64,000 nucleotides of DNA from Pelecanus crispus (lineage: Eukaryota; Chordata; Aves; Pelecaniformes; Pelecanidae). The stretch lies in assembly GCF_030463565.1 (NCBI RefSeq), contig NC_134648.1, positions 11,759,806-11,823,805 on the forward strand. The letters are read 5' to 3'. Both the position numbers and the translations under genes were made by a program. Below the pieces are notes generated by a model, which ran no database searches, was not told where the DNA came from, and worked only from the letters and a program-made list of their open reading frames with translations. Below, in pieces: positions 1 to 12,293 of this stretch (positions are counted from its first letter, which is position 1; every line of letters begins with the position of its first letter).

Positions 1-3000
1 GGAACTGGTAATTTTTCAACAATACACTAAAATTAATATGATTTTTCATGTGGGTTTTGCCACAAACACAGGACATTTTACTTTGTTTCTATACTTTGCT
101 GGAATCTCTCAGCAGCTGTTTCTATCTCAGCGTTCTTCCTGTAAGAAAATCTGTGGGATTATGGTACATCACTCTTGCTCTCTCCATTCAGTTAGGCAGC
201 TGTATAACTCACCTCTGGCTCAGCCCCTGGTAATGTGGCCACACTGAATTTACACCGGTAACCAGGAACCCACACCAAAGTTACATCCCCCTGGCACCCA
301 CTCCATGCCTTTGTATCTTTAAGCTTGCTTATAAACTGATATTATCACATGACAAATTGACAAACCATTTATCAATAAGAGGCAAAATCAACCAGCATGT
401 TGTATTTTTTCATGCAGTCCTCATCACTAGGACAACTTGTAAACACCCGAGCAGCTTTAAACAGTTGCAAACTAAAGGATATTAATCTGACAAGCTTTCA
501 AAAATGCACAGCCCCAAACACCAAAATACTTCCCGCTACAAATAGCCTTCCATAGCTCAGCAGCAGACACAGAGCTTGAAAACTCTTGCAAACAGAAAGA
601 GACATGGCATCTGACTGGAAAGAACAGCTTTCCATCATAAATTTAAAATGGAGTTAAAAAACATTTTCATCTTCCATTCTCTCCCAGATTGCATTTTGTA
701 TATGTCCCTTTTTAAGAATCATGTCAAAAAAGAAACACCCACCTTAAAGTTTCCTAAGCAAGAAACTAGCTGTTGGTACAGTACTTCCTAAGGACTTCCC
801 GAATATGATTAAAATATTATGAGCTGCATTTATGAGAGCTGAAGTCATGTAAGGAGATTTATATAGGCCATTGCAACCTTCCTATCAACTGTAATTTTGC
901 TTAAGGCTACTGTTTATGCTTTCAGAAAATACTGGAGATATCTAAGGTCTAAGGCACCAGAAAAAAGGAAAGGGAGACAAGCATCTTTCATGGCACATAG
1001 AAAATGAATCCTTCTGGCAACTCCTGCCCAGCCCCAGATTAATATGGATTTACAATTAACATCATCAGTGAATCAAGCAGCACTGTAATTGTTTTTGCAG
1101 CTATTCCAAAACTCTCTTCTGCACAGACATAACCCAGTTCTAACTTAGTGAGACAGAACAGCTTGACACATTTGTTATCTAAAGACCACTTCAGCCAAAG
1201 AACATAATGGAAAAGCATGGGAACTTGACTCAGGAGCAAAGGCTCTTCTTTAATACTTGTTCCAAAAATAAAAAAGCCTCTCCCCCCCCACACTTGTCTC
1301 ATTATTTCTTATTCTTGAAGCTCTAATTTTGCCCAAAGGACTGCTTAAAAAATACATTCTCTTTGATAGGATTGCTTAATACTGCTCAGTCAAGTGGCAT
1401 TAGAGCCTTCTGAGGGAAAGAACATATTTCTTATTAATTTTCTTGACTAATTAGTAAAAATGACTTTGGGAAACCTTAGTTGTAGGAGTATCACTCACCT
1501 CTTCTTCACAGTGGGTATTAATAACCAGTGCATGCTATTGCTTGATGCCTGAGCGCAGCTGGCAGGCAGTTCTGCAACACCACCCTGGAGCCTCATGGAG
1601 TAAAGAGCTGCGGCTGCTGTCTTCACACAGCAACTCAGGTCTCATGCATGCCAGGAGCAAACCTGTTATTCCCTCTCACAGACACACTCTTACAGACTTC
1701 ATCACTACAGTACCTAAGGGCGGCTACAAAGGGGGACTAACCAAGCATAACCCTATTCTGGAGTCATTCCTCCAATTAGTCTTTAGGGAGAACTGAGTGA
1801 ATGCTCTGCTTATACACCAGCTGACGGTAGGGAATATACCCGTGCCTCAACTTCTGGAAGTAAAATGACAGGAAGATGAGCTGGAAAAGACCAAACATGA
1901 TGATGGAATCAGTTTCATGTCCTTCCTTCTCCATGCTATGGCCAGACATAGCCAGTCTTTGCTGAGAATTAATTTGCTATATATTCCTCCAAAAGCCTGT
2001 AAGTTTCTTTCCTTAAACTCAATTAATTTGTAGAGACACACATAGTAAATAAAAAGAACATGCCTGAATCATGCAAACATTGAAAGCTTACTTCCATAAT
2101 TTGTTCAGCTATGAAGTTTAAGAAGAAAACAAAGACTATCACTATGTGTGGTGCTATGTTTTCCCTGTGTATCACACCATCAATACACTAAGGTATTGAC
2201 ACTTGAAACCATTTCCAATAAGGCTGAGACAAGACAAAATCAAACCCAGGGATCTGAATCTACAGTCCTCACTAAATCAAAAGCAGGATTGTTCTTGACA
2301 TGTATATAAAATCATGACTCAGACCTTAAAAATCCATGATGTTGACTTACATTTGTGTATTTTGTTTGTTTTTTTTTAATACACAAGACTATATTTAGAG
2401 TTCTTTACACAGGTCCAAGAATATGGCCTGGCCATCTCATTTCCTACAGTTAATTTGCTGGACCGTTTTTGTAGTCCAGTATGTAAAACTCTCAGGGTGC
2501 GATGCAGAAAAACAGGCTTTATGAAAGAGCACGAGACCAAATTGAAATGAACTGCCCAGCAAAGGGTGAAAGGAGTTTTTCTTGTTCCTCAGCACCACTG
2601 CCCACCAGCTGAGCTTGGCTGGAACGGCCGCACTACCAACAGCCACCTCAGAAGTTTGGTTGAGCCACGAGGCCACAAAAGGTCTCCTGACTTCCTTGGA
2701 AAGCTGTAGCTCTAAGCATTTCTCTCTGGCTTTCTGGGCTATCTGTGGATGTCAGAGCAATGCTCAGAGGAGAACACAGATCCTGCAAGAGGTGATAATT
2801 TTTTTGCTGAGAGAGGAAAGTATTCTAGAACAAAAAACCCATGCTTTGGGACACATCTTCCACTCTGCAGTTACCAAAGAAAGAAGCATTTCTTCCTTTG
2901 CCTAAGTGTCCAGTCATTGTTACAACACTGGAAAGTGGTCTTTTTTGTGTAGAACCATATGCACCAATCTAGGTAATGCCAGGGTAATACAGTGGGAATT

Positions 3001-3982
3001 GTCATTTCCTCATGCCCAACCAGCATCTTTCACTTGCTGTCACAAGTCAATAGATGCAAAAAATAAAATAAAATAAAATAAAACAAGAACAAAAAGACCC
3101 CAACAATACCATGCTTAAAGCACTGCCAGAGCTTCCACTTAGACAAGAGCTGTTGGGCCTATTCCAGCAGGTAATGAAATCCACTTCTCTGTGACAAAAT
3201 GGGGCCCGATCATATGATTTTATTGCTTGTTTCTCTTTCCTGAAGAAGTTCTGTCCTCAGAAATGGCCTCTGAGGTTGACAACATTAATAATGTTGATTC
3301 TGCTTGACAATATTTCAGGACTTTTGCAAAGACCCCTTGACTAGAGCTGAGCTGTAAAAAAATCCTATTTTTTCAAAAAATGTGGCAGAATATGATGTGT
3401 TGCCATGTCCACCAACTGTGAACATGACTTTTCATCAGCTATAGGGATTGATTTAACACAGCTGTAACCATGAGGCTTCTGAAAAGCACAGTGGGAACTC
3501 TGGGACTCTGCAAGCCTCCCTGACACTTTGAGAGAGGCACTCTATGTCCAGACTTCTCTCTTACAACTAAAACAACCACACCAGGCAAAAAGGAATCTGT
3601 GACATCTTCAGAGCAATTCTGTTCGTGAACAGAAGTGCTGGCTCTGGGAAGGTAAGAGTGGGAACCACAGAGAAGAAGGGGCCAGGAGTTACTCCATTTC
3701 TTCATTGGTGCACAGCAGTGACAACATCTGCAGGGCAAGCACAGGGTGGAGTGCCGGGCATAGATGCTATACGTATCCTACATGCCCAACAGAAGAGTCA
3801 CTTCACCTTCATCTTGCTTCACCAGTGCTTTGGAACAGCTGTGGGGAGAGAAAACTGAGCCTATGGGAGATGTAGTTTTAGGGATATTTCTGGGCAGGCC
3901 TTCAAAGCTTGTTTCTTAGCTGTATTTCCATGAGTGTCCATGAAGACTACAATGAATAGTCAGCCATCTTGATCCTTCTCCA
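1..3982. other. Gene-less flank downstream of PARVA
   Basis: I see no exon, RNA gene or known transposon here except an (AAATA)n run. Open frames of 60-107 codons overlap each other on both strands and show no family motif. In other amniotes TEAD1 follows PARVA in this direction, but no TEA-domain exon is present. Confidence 0.6.
3058..3083. repeat. (AAATA)n microsatellite
   Basis: About five uninterrupted AAATA-type units ending in AAAC. Confidence 0.9.
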
Positions 3983-4200
3983 AATCATAGAATCATAGAA
4001 TGCTTTGGGTTGGAAGGGACCTTTAGAGATCATCTAGCCCAAGCCCCCTGCAGTGAGCAGGGACAGCTTTAACTGGATCAGGTTGCTCACAGCCCCATCC
4101 CACCTGACCTTGAATGTTTCTAGGGGTGGGGCCTCCACTACCTCTCTGGGCAACCCGTTCCAGTGCTTCACCACCCTCATTGTAAAAAATGTATTAATAA
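3983..4200 (-). mobile_element. CR1 LINE 3' fragment, 5' truncated
   Basis: The plus strand begins with the reverse complement of the CR1 3' terminus (AATCATAGAATCATAGAAT, then the GGTTGGAAGGGACCT-type sequence). It runs through the Pro/Ser-rich tail region to about 4200, where it fades into an AT-rich stretch. The element thus points left, is about 220 nt long, and keeps no reading frame. Its tail differs from the other two copies, so it is from another CR1 subfamily. Confidence 0.93.
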
Positions 4201-5352
4201 TAAATATTTTTTTTTAATAAAAAAGTCAACACAACAGATCGCAGGGAGAAAGGACTCAGTTCCAGATTCTTTTTAGAGCTAATGGTATCTCACAGTTGTT
4301 TCATTCCTCACACCCTGGCAGCATGTGTTAGGGAAACATATGACACTCTCCCTCTCCATCTCATGACAAGCCTGAAGAGATCAAGAGTGAGTCAGTCTGG
4401 GGTGGGAGTCAGTTACAGAGATTCTAGGAGATGACCTATCTGCTTCTCTGTGTAGGGCATAAGGAAAGGGAGTAAGGACAGCCTGCAAAGCTAACAATCA
4501 GTCATGGAGTGACTCTTCTGCTTCTGGTGGGTACAGCAGCTACCCACCTGTAGCTTGCCTGGCCCAGCAAACTAATTCTGAATACGTTGAGGATGGAGGA
4601 ACCAGGATCTTACAGACTGCACGAGTCTGACAGATACAGGCATGTGCGCAGTCCACCATCTGCACTAGCTCCAAGTCTGAAAGATTTCAATGCAGCATTT
4701 TACCTTCCCCCAAAATAACAGAGCTAGTCTGGAGAGGCTGCTACGTAAATCCTTTGCTAGCATACCTGCACAGAACAAAAGAACATCCATTAGGGCCAAA
4801 ATTAGAAACACCATACCACAGGGCTATCCCTGGAAGAGCCAGCACCAGCGGAAATGTGGCATGTTTTGCTCTGGTTAGTTGCACACTCACCATGGATCAT
4901 GTGAATGGCTCTGAGTTTACTGCTTTGGGAGCACAACTGGCATCTCTGAAGCTTGCTGAACTCCTCTGTATCGAGGAAGAGGGTAGCCCCTTTTCTTGAC
5001 AGATATCTTGTTGACATGAGGCTGCTGTGGCGCAGACTAGCTGTGCTGTCTTGCAGGCTCTTGGCAGCCCCTGGGTCTCCATGTGTGTATTAGCCAGACT
5101 AACATGGGTGTGTTTGGGAGGGTGATGAAAGGGCAAGGTCTTTGCTGAACATCCTACGAAACTTGTGAGGAGTTAAATGTTAATGAGTGTGGATATTCAT
5201 AGGGTTTGACCTCCAAAGATGCTAAAGTGACAGTTTAGAGGGCTATGAAGGAATAGAAGCCTAGTTCTTCTCAATATGTGGGCACCTAAATCCTATCTGT
5301 GTTAGCAGGCACTAGGCCTTTGAGGATGTAGGACAGCAGTTCAGATTTATTT

Positions 5353-5740
5353 AGAATCATAGAATCATAGAATTGTTTAGGTTGGAAAAGACCTTTAAGA
5401 TCAGCCAGTCCAACCATTAACCTACACTACCAAGTCCACACTAAACCAATCAAGGGTAGACTAGACTAAACCATGTCCCAGAGCACCACGTCTACCTGTT
5501 TTTTGAATGCTTCCAGGGATGGTGACTCCACCACCTCTCTGGGCAGCCTGTTCCAATGCTTGACTACCCTTTCCGTGAAGAAATTTTTCCTATTATCCAA
5601 CCTAAACCTCCCCTGGTGCAGCTTGAGCCCATTTCCTCTCGTCCTATCTCTAACTACGTGGGAGAAGAGACCAACACCCACCTCACTACAACCTCCTTTC
5701 AGGTAGTTGTAGAGAGTGATAAGGTTACCCCTTAGATCAG
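5353..5740 (-). mobile_element. CR1 LINE 3' fragment with ORF2 C-terminus
   Basis: Starts at the left with the reverse complement of the CR1 3' end. A minus-strand frame of 94 codons (5466-5750) matches the C-terminal tail of CR1 ORF2, with [20 protein letters not shown] followed by [13 protein letters not shown]. The frame is still open, so the copy may be fairly young. The 3' tail contains the ACCAATCAAGGGTAGACTAG segment shared with the copy at 12022-12293, so both belong to one subfamily. Confidence 0.93.
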
Positions 5741-6852
5741 TGCCCACCACAGTCCTAGTGCTTCAAGCTCCTGGCTGACTAAGCCTTGGAGCCAGACAGT
5801 AAGGAATGCTTGACATTGGCAGTGAGGTGGACATATCTGACAAGCCCAAGTAAATTAGCCATGGTCATGGTGAAAACAGGGTAGCAGAGTAAGGAAAGGA
5901 GATTGTCTTACCGTCAGAGACATGGTTCAATCCCTAAACTATGGTACTGTACTTCACTTCAGAAGTCACAAGCAGTCCTGACTGAAGAACTAAACCAATC
6001 AAACTCTTCTCAAAATATTTCACTGATAATAATATAACTGGCTGGTTTGTTGCTGCAACTAGAAGCAGATCTGAATAATAATAATATGAGGAACTGATGG
6101 TACAAAATAAAGTTACAACAGTAATTAAACACAGAACTCTATTTAGCAATGCAGGTTTGGTTTTAATCTTGCTGGGTTAACGTTTTGTCTAGGAGGCAGT
6201 TAAACATTTGTATTTTGAATATGATCTTGTTTTGCCATGGAATGAATTTGAAAGTTCTGTAGGTGGTACCTATCAAAAAAACTTCCAGTCTGAAGCACAT
6301 GATTAGCATAGGACAAATGTTCTATGTTGATATGCATTTGTGATCGCATTAAAGATTTTCCTTAAATCAAGACACCCACACATACCCACGCATTCTCTAG
6401 CCCCTGGGAAGCAGGTCCTATGGGGTCAGGTAGACCACTCTGGGCTATTTCATAGCAAAACAGTTAATCCGCATCACAACAAACTGTCACACTTTAGGAA
6501 AAAGCAGTTCTACCATGGTGTATTCTGAATTAGAGACAGGCCTCAAATGGTCTCCACAGGTGCCAACCCACTAGTAGCCATATTCAGATATGCCATCTGT
6601 CCGAATGTCTATCGCATTTCTTCAGATCTTTGGGTACATTAAAAAAAGTATTTTTTGCTGCCTCTCTTCCCCCTCTGATCATCCTCCTCCAACATCACTT
6701 CCTTTAGGATGTAATACCCCCAAATGGCCTTGGGGCATCTTTTGCAAAGGAGTCCCATTTTGGATGCTGTTCTGACTCACCACAGAAAGAACAGGCCTCT
6801 CTCCTCCTCACACAGTAGTGTGCACTCTTAATTTTGTAATGCAAAAGCCCTG

Positions 6853-6910
6853 AACCAAATCCATCCATAATGTAACTCTACTGAAGTCAATGAATTCAAT
6901 GAAACTCTAA
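6853..6910. repeat. Old palindromic dispersed repeat
   Basis: Contains GAACCAAATCCATCC, TGTAACTCTACTGAAGTCAA and TGAAACTC, the same order of motifs as the copy at 44504-44571. It resembles a short palindromic element that I know to recur in sauropsid genomes; I cannot give its library name. Confidence 0.5.
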
Positions 6911-8325
6911 GAATTGGTTTGTCTCTTGGTTTTAATACCAGAGAAGTGCCTTATCTAGCATAAAACTAGAAACTTAGTACACACTTTGGTGTGTTAAGAC
7001 AGCCTCATCATCACAGCACTGTATTTACTTTTGAATAGGCTTATTATCCATATCTGTGTTACTTCTAAATCTGGATATTGCATTTGTTACGCAAAGAAAG
7101 AAAATTAGTTTTACTGCTTGAGATAGGAACTGCTGAGACAGCTGAGTTTCAGCATATGTTAATAGTATGACTGTCCTCATTTAAAGAGATATTCAAATCT
7201 TTAATAAAATTTTCGTTTTTAAAGATTTCCTCTACTAAAGTACGTGTAACTACCATGTACCATTGCCATCTAGTGGAAAGGTAAGTAAGAACACAGGTTT
7301 CCTTCACTTTAATAGCTGTCTGTGATGATCATTGATGATTATTTTAGCTAATTTGGAAGACCTCTAGAAGGCATACTGTAAGGTCCATACGTCTCTCAAT
7401 GCCTGCCCTGCTCTCAGGGAAATCGATAGCTTCTATTTAATTTACCTCTTGGTACGGTAAAAAAAAGTGTTTGATTGCTGTTAGCAATCTTACTGATACA
7501 GAGTTTTCTTCTGAAACAGAGAAACTTAGCTTGTTTCCTTATCTTTGATTAAATACAACATTTGCTAACTTAATTGAAATACACCATGTGGTCAGTGGAT
7601 TCGCATGGTCAGTCAGGATGTATTTCAGAGACAACTGCTGTGAAAGGGGAGGTGGTGGTACAGCAGAAATAGAAATAGTGCTACAGTAATGCAGCTTCTC
7701 CTTGGCTTGTCTAAGAGAATGAAATTAACACAGCTTTTTGCAATTAAAAGCATACACAAGATTTGGGCAGGCTGGCAGATTAAGCATTTAATTGAGGAGC
7801 TTCTACACAAAAACTCTGGTGAGGCTAAAACACTTATTTCTTGTAGCCGTTTGTTTAATGAGTTTACATCTGCTGTAACATTCAAAGAAGTCAGTAGAGC
7901 TCAAGTGTTTGACAGCTGCTCTTAAAAAACCAAGGAGGATGCACTTTGCTCATCGTCCTCACAGACTTTAGATAAGGATGAGAAACGTTAGAGATCCACT
8001 GGAAAGCCTCAAAGGCAAAATACATGATATCTAGTTTTACTAGATTCTTGATCATTTACAGTTCACCCTAAAACTCCCACACATTTGTTTCTTAATGTCC
8101 CTCATGCTCCGTTAAACCTCACTGCAGCAATGTTCCCATAGGAATGTGGCCACTTGCCAGACTCTCTCATGAACATTTCATTAATCTTCTTGGCTCTCAT
8201 ACAAACTACAAAACATTATTTGTTAGCAATTTAACTGTTTTGCTCCCAAATGTGCCAGAAATGTGATCTTTGCTATGCTTTCATTCAAGAAAACATGAGG
8301 ATAATTACATAGTAAATTAAATGAG

Positions 8326-8366
8326 TTGGTTTTTTGGTTTGGTTTTTTTTGGTTTTTTTTTTTTTT
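8326..8366. repeat. T-rich run with GG interruptions
   Basis: Runs of T of increasing length separated by GG; the last T run is 14 nt. The reverse complement is an A-rich tail-like stretch, but no retroposon was recognised next to it. Confidence 0.85.
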
Positions 8367-9030
8367 ACATTTAGCAAGATACAGTGCCATGAAAGGTAAA
8401 CTGATTATATCTTGTTTCTGGAATTAATTCTTATGCTCTCCTAAACACCCAAATCATTCTCAAATGTTAAGATCTAACTTATACTTAACAAAATACATCT
8501 TTAGATACAGTTTTATTTCAGTACATTACACAATGATCTCTGTCTTCTTTAATAATTCAGACCATACCATATAATCTACCTTCTTCAGAGGATAACTCAA
8601 CAGAAAATACCAACTATTTCTGTTTTCTGGAAGTCTGGCCTGATCCATGTCCAATGATGTTGAGAAAAGACTATCACTGGCTTTGCAATAAATATGAAGA
8701 GTCTGTTAGCATGCAAAGCTTTGAAAGCACACGACTTCCTAGAGAGGAGGAAAATTATTTAGAGAAAAGCAACTTCATCCTCTGCAGAGCAGGGAGGACT
8801 TAATTCTAGATATACAGATACACAACTTCTATTTCATAAAACAGGAAGCTTCAGAGCGGTACCAGTGGATAAAGCTGCCCTCAGGTGCGTATAACACTAA
8901 CAGTATAGAAGCAGATTTTATCACTCAATTTCATCTGGGCTTAAAAAACCAACAGTATCACACAGAGACACATGCAGATGCAACTCAACTTCATGTGAGA
9001 AGTGCAACCTCTTCATTTTTTAACTTTGCA

Positions 9031-9056
9031 GTATTGCAAATAAGTATTGCAAATAA
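9031..9056. repeat. Perfect 13-nt tandem duplication
   Basis: GTATTGCAAATAA occurs twice head to tail without a mismatch. Each unit holds TTGCAAAT, one base away from the POU octamer ATGCAAAT and similar to C/EBP half sites. Confidence 0.9.
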
Positions 9057-10606
9057 TAACCTTCATATGTGCCAACTCCATGGGTTTTTTTGTAACTGAT
9101 CTATAAGAAGTTGTTAATTCCTCAAATCCCATTTTCACTTCGCAACAATGTGACTGTTTTCAACAATTTGCTTCCATGGCACTGTATGCAAAGTGGTATG
9201 CATCTGCAACTGAGGGGTGAAATTAAGAGTAAAAAGAGTAAAGAGTGAATAAAGACTGCAGCCATTTGTAAGGACAGGATCAGAGAATTAAAGGGAGGGG
9301 AATGCACAACAGCACATTTAGAGGTCTTTCTGTTTTCTCTTCTGACTTCTGTAAGTGCACACAAGAAACCAAAACATTTGGGATCTATCCAAACTCGGGC
9401 ACTTTTGAGGTTTTCCCAGTACTTTTCTGGCTTAATATTGCTCTGCAATGTAATGGGCAGAGACACGCAGCCATACTCTCCATACTGTGCAGTCACTAAA
9501 TTGCAGTCTGTGTGAACAGACACATATTTGACCAGCCATGAATGAAGCAATGGCCACAGGCTGTTTGCTGGGTCAGAATTTGGATTTTTTTTTCTTAGGA
9601 TAATCCTTAGGGGAGGAAAAAAAAGATCTTGCAAATTATGTCACAGAATGTGCTGGACTGTGGCAAAAACTCATACATGCTCTTTCAATCCTACCTTTTA
9701 AAATTACAGCAGGAAGATGAGTGGGGAAGTGTTATGAGTGCGTCCACAGAAGATGAGAGGTTGATGATAGAAATAAGAAGCTCTATCAGTTGTTGCATGC
9801 AGCAAGATAAAGAAACCATTCAAAGCTTTTAATGTTGCTTGGAGAAAAGGAAGAGGAATGACATAGTAGTTAAGACCAGTTGGAAAAAAAAAATAGGTTT
9901 TTGGTGAGACAACGGCATGATCAGCTGCATGATTTTGATTGTTTGGATGTTGGGTTGATCAGGTACCTTAACGAGGGAGAAGGGCCACCTAGAAGATGAG
10001 GTAGGTCACGAGGTACGATCAGATGAAGGGGGGTTTCAGAGCTGGGCATTTTTCAAGGGTTAAAGTAGGTAGGAAAAATCTGGTAGAAAGGCTCATACAA
10101 GATTTCAGGTGTCAGTCAAGGAGGAAACAACCAATGGAAGGGGCAAGGCACCCAGGAAAGTATTTGTTGTTCTTAGATAGTGATGCGAAAGCTGATGTAG
10201 CTCTTTCAGCACTGGACTGAGAGTACTCATCCGCAGTGTTGCAAGGGTTAAAGCCAGTCCAGAGGCAAGCACATATATAATTTGCCATTTGGAATAAGCA
10301 TTCCCAATTTAGCTTTCAACTAGTGGCAAAGCCTAGTCATAGCAGTGAGATGCCAAATATTAATTTAGCAAAGCTACGCTGCTATATACTCTTGGAAGCT
10401 GTATGATTAGAAGAAGTCAATAGAGTATAACTGACCTAATTTCTTATTTTTATTTCATAACTAAAAGCAACTCAAGGGAACCCTGAGCACAGAGGCTTGC
10501 TCAACCCACACCATAATTGGACTGGCTGATTGAACTAGCTGGTTGGCTAAAATTGTATTCTGATTAAATTGTAAGACCTTTTTTCCAAATGGCAAAGCTC
10601 TCCTCC

Positions 10607-10641
10607 CTGTAATTCCTGAGAGCCGCATCGGAGAATTACAG
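10607..10641. repeat. Perfect 9-nt inverted repeat with 17-nt spacer
   Basis: CTGTAATTC at 10607-10615 and GAATTACAG at 10633-10641 are exact reverse complements. The spacer is GC-richer than its surroundings and has two CpG. Confidence 0.8.
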
Positions 10642-11639
10642 TGTAAAGAGAGAGCGCACAGTGTCAGACAGTCCCTGTTGTTCCCCCCAACAAGTTATAA
10701 ATAAATATAGGATACTAACAGTGCTCTGTACTAGAGAAAGCCAAGATCAAGGCCAAGTGTCAGTCCTCCCTGAAAATAATTGCAGCATGCAATATAACCC
10801 TACATACTCTAGCAATATGTAGTCTAAATAGAAACAAACAGGACAGCACTGGATTGTGGGTGGTGGAATTGTACCAGACTCTGGGAATTTTATGTTAATT
10901 AAGAAATGCTGATTAATAGAGAACTGTAGGTTTTAATAAGCCAGTAATAAAAGAGAAATTGTGTTTAAATAACAGGCGTGTCTTGATTCCCTGGAACAAA
11001 TCTTCTGATTTTTAATCGGGGGAATTCACCTAGTGGAAAATTTTGCCTGACTTAAGACAGCAGAAGTTTTCTGTTGATGTTACTCACTGCGGTTTAACTC
11101 CCTATCCCAGAAGTCTGCCTGGGTAACTGAGCCATCAGGAAAGAGGTCTTAGAAGCAGCACAAGTTACAGTCTTGATACCAAAATTACTGGGTGAGGTTG
11201 TGTCATACAGGAGGAGAGAATAGAGGATCACAAGACTTCTGGGGTTAAAGCGTTAAGATACATGCAAAAGACCCAGCAACACAAGACAGTTCAGCTTATT
11301 TCCTGAAAAGGCTCAGAAGGCAAGTTACAGGTCTGCTAGGAAAGAGATTACTAAAGGTGCTGGGACTGTGCTGCCCCAGCAAGATCCATCCTCTTTCTCA
11401 CATCAGGGTACAATTGCTTCTTCCCCCTTCTAGTAGTACAACTACATGTAAATTCCGTAACCACAAAGGACAGTCTTTTTTGTTACTGAGGTAACAGGGA
11501 CATTCTGAGGTTTGATGCAGGTTTCCTTGTACATATATCTCAAAAGGAGGCTAGAGCTGACTCAGTGAAACTGGCCCATTAGTATCCTATCTTCACATCA
11601 TGCTTTGCGCCCTGGTGGATCATACAATACTTTGTAGAT

Positions 11640-11890
11640 TATATGGGTTTATTATATATGTTTATTGACTTGGCAAAAGCCTTCAACACAGTGAGCCATT
11701 CACACATTGTTTTGGCTCTTAAACCAAAGGGAGTAGATGATCATATTATCACCCTGATTAACAACTTGTATTATAACATCACTACCCATATCAACCTGAA
11801 GAATGAACAGTCAGACCCTATCGGGATCCGGACTGGTGTGAAACAGGGCAATCCAATGTCTCCAGTATTGTTTGTAGGAGCTCTGGTCAG
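11640..11890 (+). mobile_element. Decayed non-LTR retrotransposon reverse transcriptase fragment
   Basis: An open frame of 88 codons (11643-11909) contains two recognisable reverse transcriptase motifs: FIDLAKAFNTVSHSHI, which fits motif A with the catalytic Asp after Phe-Ile, and GVKQGNPMSPVLF, which fits motif B. The region between (GVDDHIITLINNLYYN) has the expected helix spacing. Motif C (the YxDD type) is absent because the similarity stops near 11880. The motif spelling differs from CR1 and is closer to R2-like elements, but the clade is not certain. It is a pseudogene fragment without an endonuclease. Confidence 0.7.
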
Positions 11891-12021
11891 TGGAGGAACA
11901 TTACTGTAAGCATAAAACACGAATCCAAACAGTTTTGGTAATCCAACCTCAAACAATGGGGGCACAGAAAATCTATTGTGGCTAATGAAAAACAAAAAGC
12001 AAGGTCTAGTTGGGCTCTAGT

Positions 12022-12293
12022 ATGGGCTCAACTGCACCAGGGGAGGTTTAGATTGGATATTAGGAAAAATTTCTTCACAGAAAGAGTAGTTAAGCATTGG
12101 AACAGGCTGCCCAGAGAGGTGGTGGAGTCACCATCCCTGGAAGTGTTCAAAAAACGGGTAGACGTGGCGCTCTGGGACATGGTTTAGTCTAGTCTACCCT
12201 TGATTGGTTTAGTGTGGACTTGGTAATGTTAGGTTAATGGTTGGACTGGATGATCTTTAAGGTCTTTTCCAACCTAAATGATTCTATGATTCT
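12022..12293 (+). mobile_element. CR1 LINE 3' fragment, plus orientation
   Basis: Reads [20 protein letters not shown] and then [17 protein letters not shown] to WDMV stop (about 12030-12187), the ORF2 tail of CR1, followed by the 3' tail ending in ATGATTCTATGATTCT. It is 5' truncated at about 12022. It sits about 130 nt right of a reverse transcriptase remnant of a different element type. The same 3' tail as the copy at 5353-5740 occurs here in the opposite orientation. Confidence 0.93.

Larger units (their letters stand above)
5741..11639. other. Gene-less stretch
   Basis: Contains one old palindromic repeat (6853-6910), a T/GGTT-rich run (8326-8366), a perfect 13-nt tandem duplication (9031-9056) and a 9-nt inverted repeat (10607-10641). 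The 170-codon minus-strand frame at 9122-9634 is the longest in the window but resembles no family I know and fits chance expectation. Confidence 0.6.

Noticed and set aside
7473..7489. Short hairpin GATTGCT-GTT-AGCAATC
   Set aside because: A 7-bp stem is common by chance in a window of this size.
9122..9634. 170-codon minus-strand open frame, the longest in the window
   Set aside because: No family resemblance and no splice context; about one such frame is expected by chance in 64 kb. The hydrophobic patch alone is not evidence of a gene.
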